The translations under genes and the position numbers were made by a program. A stretch of 64,000 bases of DNA, from the NCBI RefSeq assembly GCF_014192335.1, contig NZ_JACHXU010000007.1:164422-228421 (forward strand), written 5' to 3'. Numbering within the stretch: position 1 is the stretch's first letter; every line of letters begins with the position of its first letter. Of this stretch, positions 15,001 to 19,883 are shown in pieces. A model generated the notes under the pieces. That model made no database searches. It was not told where the DNA came from and saw only the letters and a list, made by a program, of their open reading frames with translations. The DNA is from Aporhodopirellula rubra (GTDB taxonomy: Bacteria; Planctomycetota; Planctomycetia; Pirellulales; Pirellulaceae).

Positions 15001-18000
15001 TGATCGAGAGCCGTAGCGAAGTCGTCGCCAGTGACGGTACCCGATCCTGGATGGTCTCCCGCACGATCTACGACACCGAAGGCAAGGTCACCGCCTCGAC
15101 CGATCGCTTCCTGGTCCCCGGCGACACGCCATTGGGCGAAGACCCCGCATCGGGCCCCGTCATCACCCAGATCACCCAAACCATCTACGACGATCGCGAC
15201 CGAAGCATCGCCACCGAACGCTACATCCAAGCCATCGTCGCCCCCGCGAGCGGCGAGGCGCTAGCCACCGGTGCCCCTCACCCCGGTTTCGAAATCACCA
15301 ACCCCGGTACGCTCGAATCCGTCAGCGAAACGCTCTACGACGAAGCCAGCCGCGTCTTCCGCACCATCTCGGGCCGGATTCCCGTCGAGGAGGTCGCCAC
15401 GCAAGACATCGCGGCGGCCCAATCGCTGTATGCGACCTACGGCAGTGACACCGACCGCTACGCCGATTTGAATTTAAGCTCCGGCGTGATCAGTGACACT
15501 CTGTTCGATGATCGTGGTCGCCAGATCGCGAGCCTGGGTCATCCACTGCCCGCCGAAGAAGTCGGCATGGGGGATGCCTATCCCGGGCTGTTGATACGTC
15601 ACCGCAGTGAAACCGAATACAACGGTCTGGGCCAAGCCTTCCTCTCTCGTGGCGGACTGGCTCAAGTCGAAAACCCGGATGGCACTCTGGTCGCGATCGT
15701 GGACGATCAGTCGATCGACATGCAATCAACTTTTGACGCGTTCGGAAACGTCGTTCGAGTGGACTACGTGACCGGTGGCACGATCAGTGGCGGCACAAGC
15801 CGGGTTGGTGGGATCAGCCAAACGAGCACGCGCACCGGCGGCGTGAGCGAAACGTTCACGCAAACCCGCTTCGACGACGAAAACCGTCCGATCGCCGAAA
15901 TGCAGCAAACTTCTGCCGACATCAATGCTGTTTGGGATGAGACGCTTGATTCCTTCGTCATCGACGGCACGTCCACCACCATCCCCACCAAACTCTATCA
16001 CTACGATAGCGACGATCAACTCGAAGGCGTTTCGCTTGGTTACGTCGACCCTCAAGACTCAAGTCTCAGGCCTCGCTACTCGTACAGTTACGACGAACGC
16101 GGCAACCAAACCTCGTCCATCGACCCGCTCGGTCGAGAAACCCGTTTCACCTTCACCGACCGAGGCCAACAGGCGACACGCACATTACCGCTCGGTCAAA
16201 ACTTCACCCTCCCTCTGGGAGGATCGAGCGACAGCGAGGGGAGGGCGGGCATGGAAAACGCGTTCACCGAAGCATTCTTCTACGACGACCGAGGCCGCCA
16301 ATCCCACCACACCTCCTTCGAAGGCATCGTCACCGAGAATGTCTACGACGATTATGGTAGAATGTCAGCGATGAACTACTACGCCAGCAAAGCCGACTTC
16401 GACGCGGGCCTTGTCTCCGAGCGGGACGAGTACACCTTCGACGCCTACGGCAGACGGGCCGGCTGGACTCGCTACACAGTAAGTGAGCCGACGGCGCTAG
16501 CCGCGGGTGACAGTGCCGCAGACGACACCAACTTCACCGCATCCCGCACCGAAGTGATGGGCTACGACAACCGAAGCCGTCTGCTCTTCGAGACCTCTCC
16601 CGAAGGCGTGTTGTCATACGGTTACGACTCCGCCGGGCGAATGACGCACACGGCGATCAACGCCGATCCGGCCGTAGTGGATTTTGTCAACGATCCCTAC
16701 AGCTACCTACCCGCCGACGCAACCACCGCCGAACGCGTCACCCTCTACGGTTACGACATCCTCGGTCGCCTCGTCAGCGTTACCGAAGACGCCACCCCCG
16801 GCGACGGTACCGACGAGGCACAAACCGAAACCACCTACGGTTTCGATTTGCAAGGTCGCCAGCGATCGATGCAGACGTTCACGGGCAACAACACCGTGCC
16901 GACCCCATCGATCCTAACCGTCATGCGTTACGACTCACTCGGCCGCCTCGACGTGATGACGGACTTCACCCTCCCTCCGGGAGGGTCGAGCGTTAGCGAG
17001 GGGAGGGTCACTGCCTCGTACGATTACGAAGTCCGCGCCGACGGCCGCCGCACCAGTTCCACCGAAACGTTCTGGATCGACGAGAACGAAGACGGTGAGC
17101 TAACCGCTAACGAGCTAAAAGCTAACAGCTATTCTTGGACTTATGATGGCCTGAACCGTCTCACCGACGAAGTCATCGACCACTGGGACGACGCCTTCGA
17201 CCAAACCGAGTCATTCGAATACGACCTCACCGGCAACCGGACATCCAAGACGCTCGACAAAGGCAACGACGGCACAGTCGATGAGTCCGTCGACTATCGC
17301 TACGACGCCAACGACCGCCTCTTCGCCGAACTCTCTAACGATCTCACGGCCACGGACGCCGACGCCACCACGATTTACGGCTACGACCATACCCAACAAA
17401 CCGCCAAAACGGTCTACGCCGATCTCCTCGACGATTCCACGATCGAAGCCCTCATCGCGGGCGACACCCTCACCTCGCCACTCGTCACTCGCAGCTCGCA
17501 ACTCTTCACCTACAACCTCCAAGGGAGAATGAGCGAAGCGGTCATCGACAAGTACAACACCGATGGCACGCTCGAATCACGCGAACGTTCTAGCTACGAA
17601 TACGACATGCGCTCATTCCGAGTGGGCAAGGTCCTCGAAAAATGGAACGAAGCGACAAGCAGTTTCGATCTCGCTTCGAGCACCTCGTATCTCGCGTCTC
17701 ACCGCAACCACACGGGTTACGCGCAAACGCTACGCGAAATGGTCAAAGACGCAGACGGCAACGTCATCAAGACAACCGACTACACCATCGGCAGCGACGA
17801 GATCGCGCAAACAGTCACCGAGAACGGAGAGACCACCACGCTCGTTTACGGCCACGATGGCCACGGCAGTGTGCGAGTTCTCTACGACCTATCCGAATCG
17901 GCAGCCAACCTAATCGAACAGATCGCCACGTACTCCGCCTACGGCGTGATGATCGCGATGCATTCCGGAAACGGAATCGCGTCACCAATCACCGAGTTCA

Positions 18001-18995
18001 TGTCCACGCTGACCTACTCAGGTGAAGCCTGGGACAACACCCTCAACAAAGGCTACAACCGAGCCCGTTGGTACGACGCCTCGTCCGGCCAGTGGAACCG
18101 TCTCGATCCATTCGTAGGCAACATCCAAGATCCGCAGAGCCTGCACAAATACGCCTACGTGCATGGGGATCCGATAGGAGGCATTGATCCGAGCGGATTG
18201 GTCAAAGTTAAGCCATGGGTAACGCGTTGGATTACACGTATAGGGCTGAGCGCAGCTTACTACATTCTGTTCGGATGGCTGGCAGAATACACGATCGCGC
18301 AGCAGTACCTTCTCAATCGTGGTAGGGGGCTGGAGGACGTTAAGCTTGGCGTTCCATTAGGTCGCAACAACGACCCGGATTTGCCGCCTGGTGGCAACAC
18401 AGATCAGTTCAGACGAAACAAGCCGGATATCGTCGACAAAGGGCACCGAACCTACTACGAGATCAAGTCGGGAAGCCCGTTCGGAATAGCGAAGGGCTTA
18501 AAACAGCTGAAACGGTACGATGATGCTGTTGCCGCTCGTTGGCCAGGCCAGAACTACAAACGCGGAACGTGGGCACCAAGCCCAATGATGCTTTGGCTGA
18601 AGGCACCAATTTGGATATCGGGTGATACCGACTTGCCAATCAATATTGAGTTGCCAACAATGATACTAACCTACCGTCATTCGCCGGGTCTGGTAGTTTA
18701 TGATCCGTACACACTGATGACTCAGTCACTTGTATGGGGCTATGCTACCGAAAAGATAGTGACGAAAGCTATCACAAAGATTATCACTCGAATGGGAGGT
18801 CCCCGGACTGGAAGTTCTCAAGGTATTCAAGAAGTCGTCGACGAGATCTTCACGACGACCGGGCCATCAGGCGGATCACCTGTTCGACTACCGAACCTAC
18901 CTGGCTCCTCACCCACATCACCGACAGGGACGCCAGTCCATTTTTCGGGGATGTCATTCTCCTTCACTTTCTCCGTCGGAGGGTTCTCGTTTTAA
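1..18995 (+). CDS. Giant RHS/YD-repeat surface protein with PD-(D/E)XK-like C-terminal toxin tip (5' partial)
   Basis: The frame is open from base 3, so the N-terminus lies before the window; at least 6,328 residues remain. Domains in order, numbering from the TTG at 9: beta-helix-like G/T/S-rich repeats (about 1-600); two PPC (pre-peptidase C-terminal) domains near 616 and 755; a Hydin/anchor-D-like beta domain (about 900-1015); a cadherin-like NDxDxDGD domain (about 1093); Ig/He_PIG modules; a choice-of-anchor-L-like domain (about 1564-1824, with VVFGSEEFPEWV and DGFGLLV); then more modules, about 24 in all, to about 3990. RHS/YD repeats run from about 4165, ending in the RHS core (YNRARWYDASSGQWNRLDP) and the DPIGGIDPSGL cleavage-type motif at 6054. 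The last 265 residues are a different, AT-richer tip with a hydrophobic segment and PD...EIK residues (D6140, E6151, K6153), the layout of a PD-(D/E)XK nuclease. By analogy with RHS polymorphic toxins, the repeats form a shell around the tip. The nuclease assignment is inference. Confidence 0.85.
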   Translation, partial: GTLTADQMRVTSGGAFSTGSLTAGSITVSGGDLQLLSETDVNHLDVTGGSLDADGLLQVDQTFNFTGGTLWGDAGIELAGTVIGTMSGSNYNEYSSTIATTLTNHGTLTWDSEYAVNLGARIDTTGNYSYEYFGGTLLNHGTLELTSDARLNDLSSEFDYDTDQEVSLSLLDNRGTIIKTGVDSSSFTVSEFNTPINSSGDFQILDGNLEISGVGTVSGDIYLATGSELELSPASSSYEPSSDPDLTFTSTAAITGQGIVEASSGNILFQGSLDAAQLDVTGADLDVTESVFIDVVRVQSGSIQISGNVNSLELTGGELSGVSDLTIGQSLLWSGGKMDGVGSTILATSATGMLTGNSTKILDREFRNQGHVEWTGGDFQLDDEFDQYNYVYDEEDDADSIRFVNLFGAVFDIIATRRIVSGAQVEYDPLTGTDRAPQPPIIENHGLVVNNVQGELYVQSVFENYGVFDLGLANPQSSPSGDLTSNQTFLYGGLVTHPDSETIFRFGASSHGDRYSRIMLDSDDNFNFASLMLQGNVSLEAEDGTTLDGIDSLTLIENYADSFTNQIAGEFVDLPQGEPLILGGNLYYAFYNSDVLGGLGDGNDLELISDSTINFGADTVGDTRNTAQPLNVVTGETTAFAARIGDGVYGRNDVDMFSATLTRGQRIIVDVQTPISQLDAEIRVFDPNGDSVATTTVFDGSSGDKVSFNVTLDGLYFIGISGRANDDYDLDVINSGSGGNSIGTFELNITAEDPTADTVGDSIQAARRLTVAPGTTTTFDARIGDGFLAGNDVDVFWTELLPGQVLTATVATPGSNLDATLRLFQEDGTELAIDQGSGPNGNPQISYTVVHHGRYYIGVSSSPNDEYNPLTIDSGSPGTTLDTFTIQLDATEVPLVGEADLHARLDLSEPLSPTGNPIDFGNTVFGSPRRRAFYVHNSSDYFLRVQSIDVPDGYRIIGSQSNVLVHPQSTVGFVIELEAFSLGDISGDVIVRSSDLDEPVLSFPITGFVAQADLDAQNDTFTGIVASESTRLTPLTNDDGVFPTIVDVSGHPGVSIADDGTTLLFQTDPGFGQAVLTYTISDGFSQDTAEITLQENLAPVAVDDHITHVIEGGTHDLSVIENDADIDGDSLSIVAVSAPTAGSVVNMGTYLVYTAGEGFSGDNLTYTIQDAAGNQATATVNLSPPAQPSGVATIDFDRLTDVTTSVDSRYLRTSFVDQSRELHAELLLENVGTFGIRGPILMGVRNIDRPDVLPLDVDGFTPNGMPYYDVTEYLTDDQFDLFSPGEVSSERFDLAFDVPSRDPFTYDLVFLAFLNEAPVFETTPVTSVRPGATYVYDSGAVDPDSDPVTYRLAAGPAGMQLFATSGLIQWTTTGADIGNHSVVIEATDPYGATAQQVFTISVEDSGNRPPLFTSTPVADAHVGEVYVYDVDAIDPDGDVVQYTLIDGPEGLEMLPDERGVLRWDPPSSLGGQVVTATVLAEDAMGGQAVQTFDIYVHPDPLNLPPVIITEPDLEHVVAAFPGQSVGDVNPDAIHLELGPGQSIDIPVVLGTQGDEAPSTLPGLVPDQLVVRNTDDAIELLDALLATGNEGIVVTDVNLAGQFRGPEANPTHLSSGIFLNDTDIYGLSPYGIVLSSGNAEDYGQGPDSTGSTSTSFGTVATPEQADILRPISGNYTFYDVTQFDVTFELDPEFDAISFEVVFGSEEFPEWVNSSYIDGFGLLVNGRNVAFANDEAVNINHPDFRTAPGTELDGVIIAHTTSAPGTSVDAEHATQAVMQFVVPITPGSETNTVTFITSDASDGIYDTTAYISGLTGALANPVELDANADLAGKPFVNQTGVVTGVLPGANAYFDNTISSPDGTGDAFNILITDANDGALEGSIPVTLNTGYFYPVRAIDPDGDAITYALVDGPEGASIDPESALVSWVPPAPGDYDFTIRVDDGRGGVDTQAFTVTVSDSADLTNNGPTLQDIDDVVADVNRPIAIQAVGDDIDGDALKYYLSGAPEGLGIDTDTGLITWTPSLEQSGLTDHPVTVSVLDRRGGVASVDFNVTVNDFSVLINNAPVITSAPVTSVAAGSEYRYDVDAIDPDFDPVSYGLVFGPTGMAIDSTTGELVWNPTREAIGTHNVYVTVEDSRGGDDYQIFQLTVAAENQPPVFTSLPSIAAVPSEAWTYTPTATDPDGDAVSYRLLSGPLGMQFDGPALSYTPDSHVASFRFTIEADDGLGGTAQQTVEVFVQQNAPPEITSQPEGTWFVGDTFVYDVVTSDADGDTVTLSLDDSSLARGVQVQGHQITWPLTADGEFEIAVTASDGQGGTAQQIVTLPVYQQVVDSLPPEFTSTPSGPIYTGTPWHYDFAATDPDGDDSQITYALVAPVAGAAGVQLTGQRLTWTADSPTALEFTIRATDEAGVSTDQTFTARAIANRIGSPPVIHSVPVGPAVRGTAYTYQVDATDADGDTLRYAVTDASGTLIDGLSIDSDTGLLTYATGSVSSVTMHITVSDVDAQGNVLDGSTVQVFTLPIVDPPGSIPRITSTPVGPAITGQPWQYTVTTTDIDDDSITYALESFSSNTGSATPVFSGDTLTWTPSADDVELTVTVSASDVDGTRTQTFTIASVPPIDTGNGNAAPVFTSTPRGPVLVGQQWTYFARANDPDGDAVTYSLPSPDSGLATPEGMTIDAATGRLQWTPDATGDYPITITASDSLGAATPQTFTLSVDVSNVAPEITSNPEGPITVGRQWSYTLTATDANDAPESLTFAMLQPTANGDLVFDATTATVTWTPADTSPVNFVFAVTDPQGASSTQSFTVTPGTATGAPNRAPIITSVPTGPAVLGETFEYQVVATDQDGDDLTYTLNPSVPGATLNADGLLQFTVASLAPQPFVIEVSDGNGGLATQAFTLEVRDSNDLNLPPRFITSPVGPAIVGEQWTYTPDGQDPENDDLTILFTETSSLGSVWTGTQIQWQPASANDVLTGDVTITDSAGNVVTQSISISAIDQPTNDPGNSRPRFVTTPQGGAVVGLSWSYDALAVDDDINDVITYSLDDAARAGGFAVDRNSGFVTWTPTSDGSATFTITADDGRGGIDQQIVSVPVANPNAAPRFTSTPTGPAVLGTAWTYAFNATDANDPDTSLVYELVSPSADANVVFDPVGRTLNWNAPAPDLDQSFTIRATDPQGASITQQFTIRSVANSDAVNSRPVFTSIPVTTVRLGEAYRYDADAFDADGDNVIFGLASAPIGMTIDAQSGQIVWTPPAIGSYDVVVSASDGNGPATLDGFTITVTPPVTTNDPPEITSTPSARAVRDTSWQYAATAIDPNGDVITWRIDTSSVPANAIGDLQVDSSTGLLTWTPTVAGSFTFDLFAADDQGAETGQRITLPVLENAPPRFESAPVLSVAQDSPYVYDSLAVDPNLDDVLTYSLDADSLARGLEVNAESGVVTWAANLTGTPGLYPVTLTVADDDGATDTQSFDLRVVAPAAPNQPPQIASTLSGNVQIGQRLIHDVMASDPDGDALTLSLIDAPAGMTIAQTGLLDWTPAASQNDQSFTFTVRADDGRGGVTDKPFALTVVSENTNSAPLFTSQPNTAAVAIGLYQYQATAIDPDGDTLRYTVSTGPEGIIVNPQTGLVQWIPTTAQIGDHDIQLSVADPRGGVDTQSFTITVGGANRPPAITSSPGTNVVVGQTYTYPVIATDPDNHTLTYSLGEPATNADNNGSISIDPDTGVLSWTPTSLGSHYIQIEVRDQFGLGTAQTFTVEVVNESTGGGGGTGSVNRAPFFVDGDVTYIARQGSPYSATLAAQDPDVADTLVFELANGPSGATIDTSTGELVWNVPADQPLGQVNFTLQVADRPVGDPDRETAEFNYGVFVNPANVAPWARDIDDQTIIAGNELAVDVWAFDANGDTITYTIDQASQDLGITIDPLGRIRWQTTADDVMPDGHQVLVQISDGFEADGGISDQKGFTVRVLADDTGPAVSLSASAGQVDLGTFVDVRLLAIDDVEVTSRTLTLASTTDPQGNTIQLDQPLSINDQGYARVEGSLLTLGTLTFLGTARDAAGNESTSAPLTVQVIDPDDNEGPRVDLLPIDGNLEHVADLVGTVLDDTVNVNWELTLSPLDSERGDWTSVIASGNGQVTTAERLGQIDATSLRNGSYLVTLTATDAGGNTATDSEPVNIDSELKLGNFSLSFTDLSIPVSGIPITVTRTYDTLEADVSGDFGYGWDLDFNMPTMTVVRGSTGATNFSGYASFVNGTRVLVTTPEGNQEGFTFAWVQAGDGLGGIGLSRTYRPSFTPDPGNEYTLIPPGQDVAFRRLTVDGPYQDDSGRLYSAQDPYFGGVYQLKQSDPRGRQLDYDILVGDRGTVEMTAHRVKDKYGNAFELQPDGIFGQQVAEDGTITAATRNVSFVRDWQGRITQIIDPRGGELNYRYDSLGRLTEFHDRRASERLNDSVEGNEFEPTRFVYDIEESIRRNELALGTPIEDEALQVVISQLPGADNYLSQIIDPLGVDALLANYGRDGRLGGLVDAEGNPSQLEYEIGPDGATVSSETTEMNQTQSAFDRFNRLIRETSASGQVTIYTYLSDAENDDYPYQTIQVIGAEDGPEAWADTSIGDDRVTTRLYHQEFDGAVTQETDADGNTVLTAYNTWGYNKGTPSTVYNLSDGTSTDYHWFDLTGNGQLELVTQTDSYGNTTQYGYDTFGNVSQLTQINEFVGSSTTTGFTYDTFGDLVEVIDQDGNVRGISYNENGDQTGTLFYHYPTDQRPPVVDEATSPSTQGYTAADFPITRTKLRTENEINFAGDVTGSRTYVTEQTLDPATLTYIDGETTVRNESGTVEFDAIGRAFRTTDENGRTSETIFDARGLAIETRSESPTENGSGTWLISRTVYDTEGRAVYSTGSFPEDVFTNSPDQITGTYSIYDGKIPVTFDLDGNGTIEADETFGGAGTGRMLASVQLLGLDIDLVGQAASLSSALTSAGSVVSFSRSFYDDNDRVIETENDYGLRSQTLYDDNSRVIESRSEVVASDGTRSWMVSRTIYDTEGKVTASTDRFLVPGDTPLGEDPASGPVITQITQTIYDDRDRSIATERYIQAIVAPASGEALATGAPHPGFEITNPGTLESVSETLYDEASRVFRTISGRIPVEEVATQDIAAAQSLYATYGSDTDRYADLNLSSGVISDTLFDDRGRQIASLGHPLPAEEVGMGDAYPGLLIRHRSETEYNGLGQAFLSRGGLAQVENPDGTLVAIVDDQSIDMQSTFDAFGNVVRVDYVTGGTISGGTSRVGGISQTSTRTGGVSETFTQTRFDDENRPIAEMQQTSADINAVWDETLDSFVIDGTSTTIPTKLYHYDSDDQLEGVSLGYVDPQDSSLRPRYSYSYDERGNQTSSIDPLGRETRFTFTDRGQQATRTLPLGQNFTLPLGGSSDSEGRAGMENAFTEAFFYDDRGRQSHHTSFEGIVTENVYDDYGRMSAMNYYASKADFDAGLVSERDEYTFDAYGRRAGWTRYTVSEPTALAAGDSAADDTNFTASRTEVMGYDNRSRLLFETSPEGVLSYGYDSAGRMTHTAINADPAVVDFVNDPYSYLPADATTAERVTLYGYDILGRLVSVTEDATPGDGTDEAQTETTYGFDLQGRQRSMQTFTGNNTVPTPSILTVMRYDSLGRLDVMTDFTLPPGGSSVSEGRVTASYDYEVRADGRRTSSTETFWIDENEDGELTANELKANSYSWTYDGLNRLTDEVIDHWDDAFDQTESFEYDLTGNRTSKTLDKGNDGTVDESVDYRYDANDRLFAELSNDLTATDADATTIYGYDHTQQTAKTVYADLLDDSTIEALIAGDTLTSPLVTRSSQLFTYNLQGRMSEAVIDKYNTDGTLESRERSSYEYDMRSFRVGKVLEKWNEATSSFDLASSTSYLASHRNHTGYAQTLREMVKDADGNVIKTTDYTIGSDEIAQTVTENGETTTLVYGHDGHGSVRVLYDLSESAANLIEQIATYSAYGVMIAMHSGNGIASPITEFMSTLTYSGEAWDNTLNKGYNRARWYDASSGQWNRLDPFVGNIQDPQSLHKYAYVHGDPIGGIDPSGLVKVKPWVTRWITRIGLSAAYYILFGWLAEYTIAQQYLLNRGRGLEDVKLGVPLGRNNDPDLPPGGNTDQFRRNKPDIVDKGHRTYYEIKSGSPFGIAKGLKQLKRYDDAVAARWPGQNYKRGTWAPSPMMLWLKAPIWISGDTDLPINIELPTMILTYRHSPGLVVYDPYTLMTQSLVWGYATEKIVTKAITKIITRMGGPRTGSSQGIQEVVDEIFTTTGPSGGSPVRLPNLPGSSPTSPTGTPVHFSGMSFSFTFSVGGFSF
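14851..14869. repeat. Short REP-like palindrome inside RHS coding sequence
   Basis: A 19-bp palindrome with arms GACAGGCTG and CAGCCTGTC around a single central base. It is read in frame as part of GQAASLSS, a stretch unlike the YD-repeat peptide around it. The perfect symmetry in a coding region suggests an inserted palindromic unit rather than ordinary codon choice. Whether it recurs elsewhere in the genome cannot be seen here. Confidence 0.5.
15246..15273. repeat. REP-like element with GGCGCTAGCC core, copy A
   Basis: Contains the 10-bp core GGCGCTAGCC preceded by a GAGC block and followed by CCGGT. The same core with a similar flank recurs at 16481-16508. It is translated in frame (SGEALATG) and interrupts the YD-repeat pattern. 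Identity outside the core is only moderate, so kinship of the two copies is likely but not certain. Confidence 0.4.
16203..16245. repeat. REP-like hairpin element embedded in RHS gene, copy 1
   Basis: A 43-bp unit starting on a codon boundary, made of a CCTCCC/GGGAGG hairpin followed by TCGAGCG..AGCGAGGGGAGGG. It is 39/43 identical to the unit at 16965-17007 and is translated in the same frame, giving FTLPLGGSSDSEGR. The peptide has no resemblance to YD repeats, and the similarity is at DNA level, as expected for an inserted mobile repeat kept in frame. Confidence 0.75.
16481..16508. repeat. REP-like element with GGCGCTAGCC core, copy B
   Basis: Contains CCGACGGCGCTAGCCGCGG, which can fold as GGC-GCTA-GCC extended by an outer CCG/CGG pairing. 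It shares the GGCGCTAGCC core and a GAGC block with 15246-15273. It is read in frame as SEPTALAAG within the RHS region. Confidence 0.5.
16965..17007. repeat. REP-like hairpin element embedded in RHS gene, copy 2
   Basis: Second copy of the 43-bp unit at 16203-16245 (four differences). Here the hairpin is perfect: ACCCTCCC and GGGAGGGT around a TCC loop. It is translated as FTLPPGGSSVSEGR, between a YD motif (RYDSLGRLDVMTD) and the next repeat. Its first codon is in the same phase as copy 1. Confidence 0.75.
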
Positions 18996-19006
18996 ATCAA
19001 AATAGC

Positions 19007-19741
19007 ATGATCAAATTCAGCCATAAAAAGACCTACATACTTCCGGGTTATGTACCAACAGCGCTTTGGAATGAAGAAGCATTAGAGAATCAAGAAATTG
19101 AATTCCAACATGGTATTCATTCTGGCGGCATCTTCTACCGCGATGTGACTGCTGAATCTGAAGACGAAGACTTAGATTTATTCGTCATCAATCAACTCTG
19201 GCGGGATGCAATATTCGAATGTAGGGTCGGCCCAACAGATTTTGCCAACAAGATGTCCACTTTACTCAGAAAGTCTGCTATCTCGCTCGAACCTCCAAGG
19301 GTTCCTAAAATTGCAGAAAGGTACGGTTATACCACCACAAAGTTTCGCCGCCCGACCTGTTTCGTGACACCGGAATCCGTCGATGGATTAAAAGACGAAA
19401 TGTTTCTTGCGATTGCACCGAGAGCAAAGAAACAGCGATTCGGCGCCTCCCAATTTTTGCTGGAACAATTGGGTGCGTTCGCCATAACTTGTGTACCAGT
19501 CGAAGCGTTACCGTCAATTTGCGTGCGTGAACTGCCTTGGTTGACGGAAGGTCGTTCGAACTGGGTATTTTTCTCACTTCATTTCAAAATGGAAACTCCC
19601 AGTGAGATTTTGCTGAGCTGCTTGATTCACTGTATTGAAGCGATTGATTCGCTTCACCAGAAAATTTCCGTCGCTCATGTCTTCGCTGATTTTGAGGGAA
19701 ATCCAAGAGTGCGTGAGTTTTGGACTTCGCCACCGGCATAA
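19007..19741 (+). CDS. Putative immunity protein for the RHS toxin tip
   Basis: A 244-residue protein starting 11 bp after the RHS stop codon (MIKFSHKKTYILPGYVPT). The frame is open upstream into the toxin gene, but that extension is arginine-rich shadow sequence, so the ATG at 19007 is preferred. No signal peptide, membrane segment or known motif is recognised; it looks like a soluble cytoplasmic protein. Position directly behind an RHS toxin tip, the AT-richer composition shared with that tip, and the end of the module before a mobile element all fit a cognate immunity protein. This role is inferred from position only; it could instead be an unrelated orphan gene. Confidence 0.6.
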   Translation: MIKFSHKKTYILPGYVPTALWNEEALENQEIEFQHGIHSGGIFYRDVTAESEDEDLDLFVINQLWRDAIFECRVGPTDFANKMSTLLRKSAISLEPPRVPKIAERYGYTTTKFRRPTCFVTPESVDGLKDEMFLAIAPRAKKQRFGASQFLLEQLGAFAITCVPVEALPSICVRELPWLTEGRSNWVFFSLHFKMETPSEILLSCLIHCIEAIDSLHQKISVAHVFADFEGNPRVREFWTSPPA

Positions 19742-19883
19742 TGGTCGCAGGAGAAATCAAAGGAGAAACGCGTCGCGTGGGGTCAGGCTCGGGATTCGGG
19801 ATTCAGTGTCAATCACCGATCACGAAGTGAACGGGCGAGGACCAAGAAAAGGTGGGCGAGATCAAATGGGACGGGAAGACAAG

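Noticed and set aside
16055-16066. AGACT-CA-AGTCT palindrome in RHS codons (PQDSSLRP)
   Set aside because: Short arms and no second copy seen; could be another insert, but evidence is too thin to list.
18734-19006. In-frame 91-residue extension of the immunity candidate into the toxin gene
   Set aside because: The extension is arginine-rich shadow of the toxin tip; an ATG 11 bp after the toxin stop is a better start.
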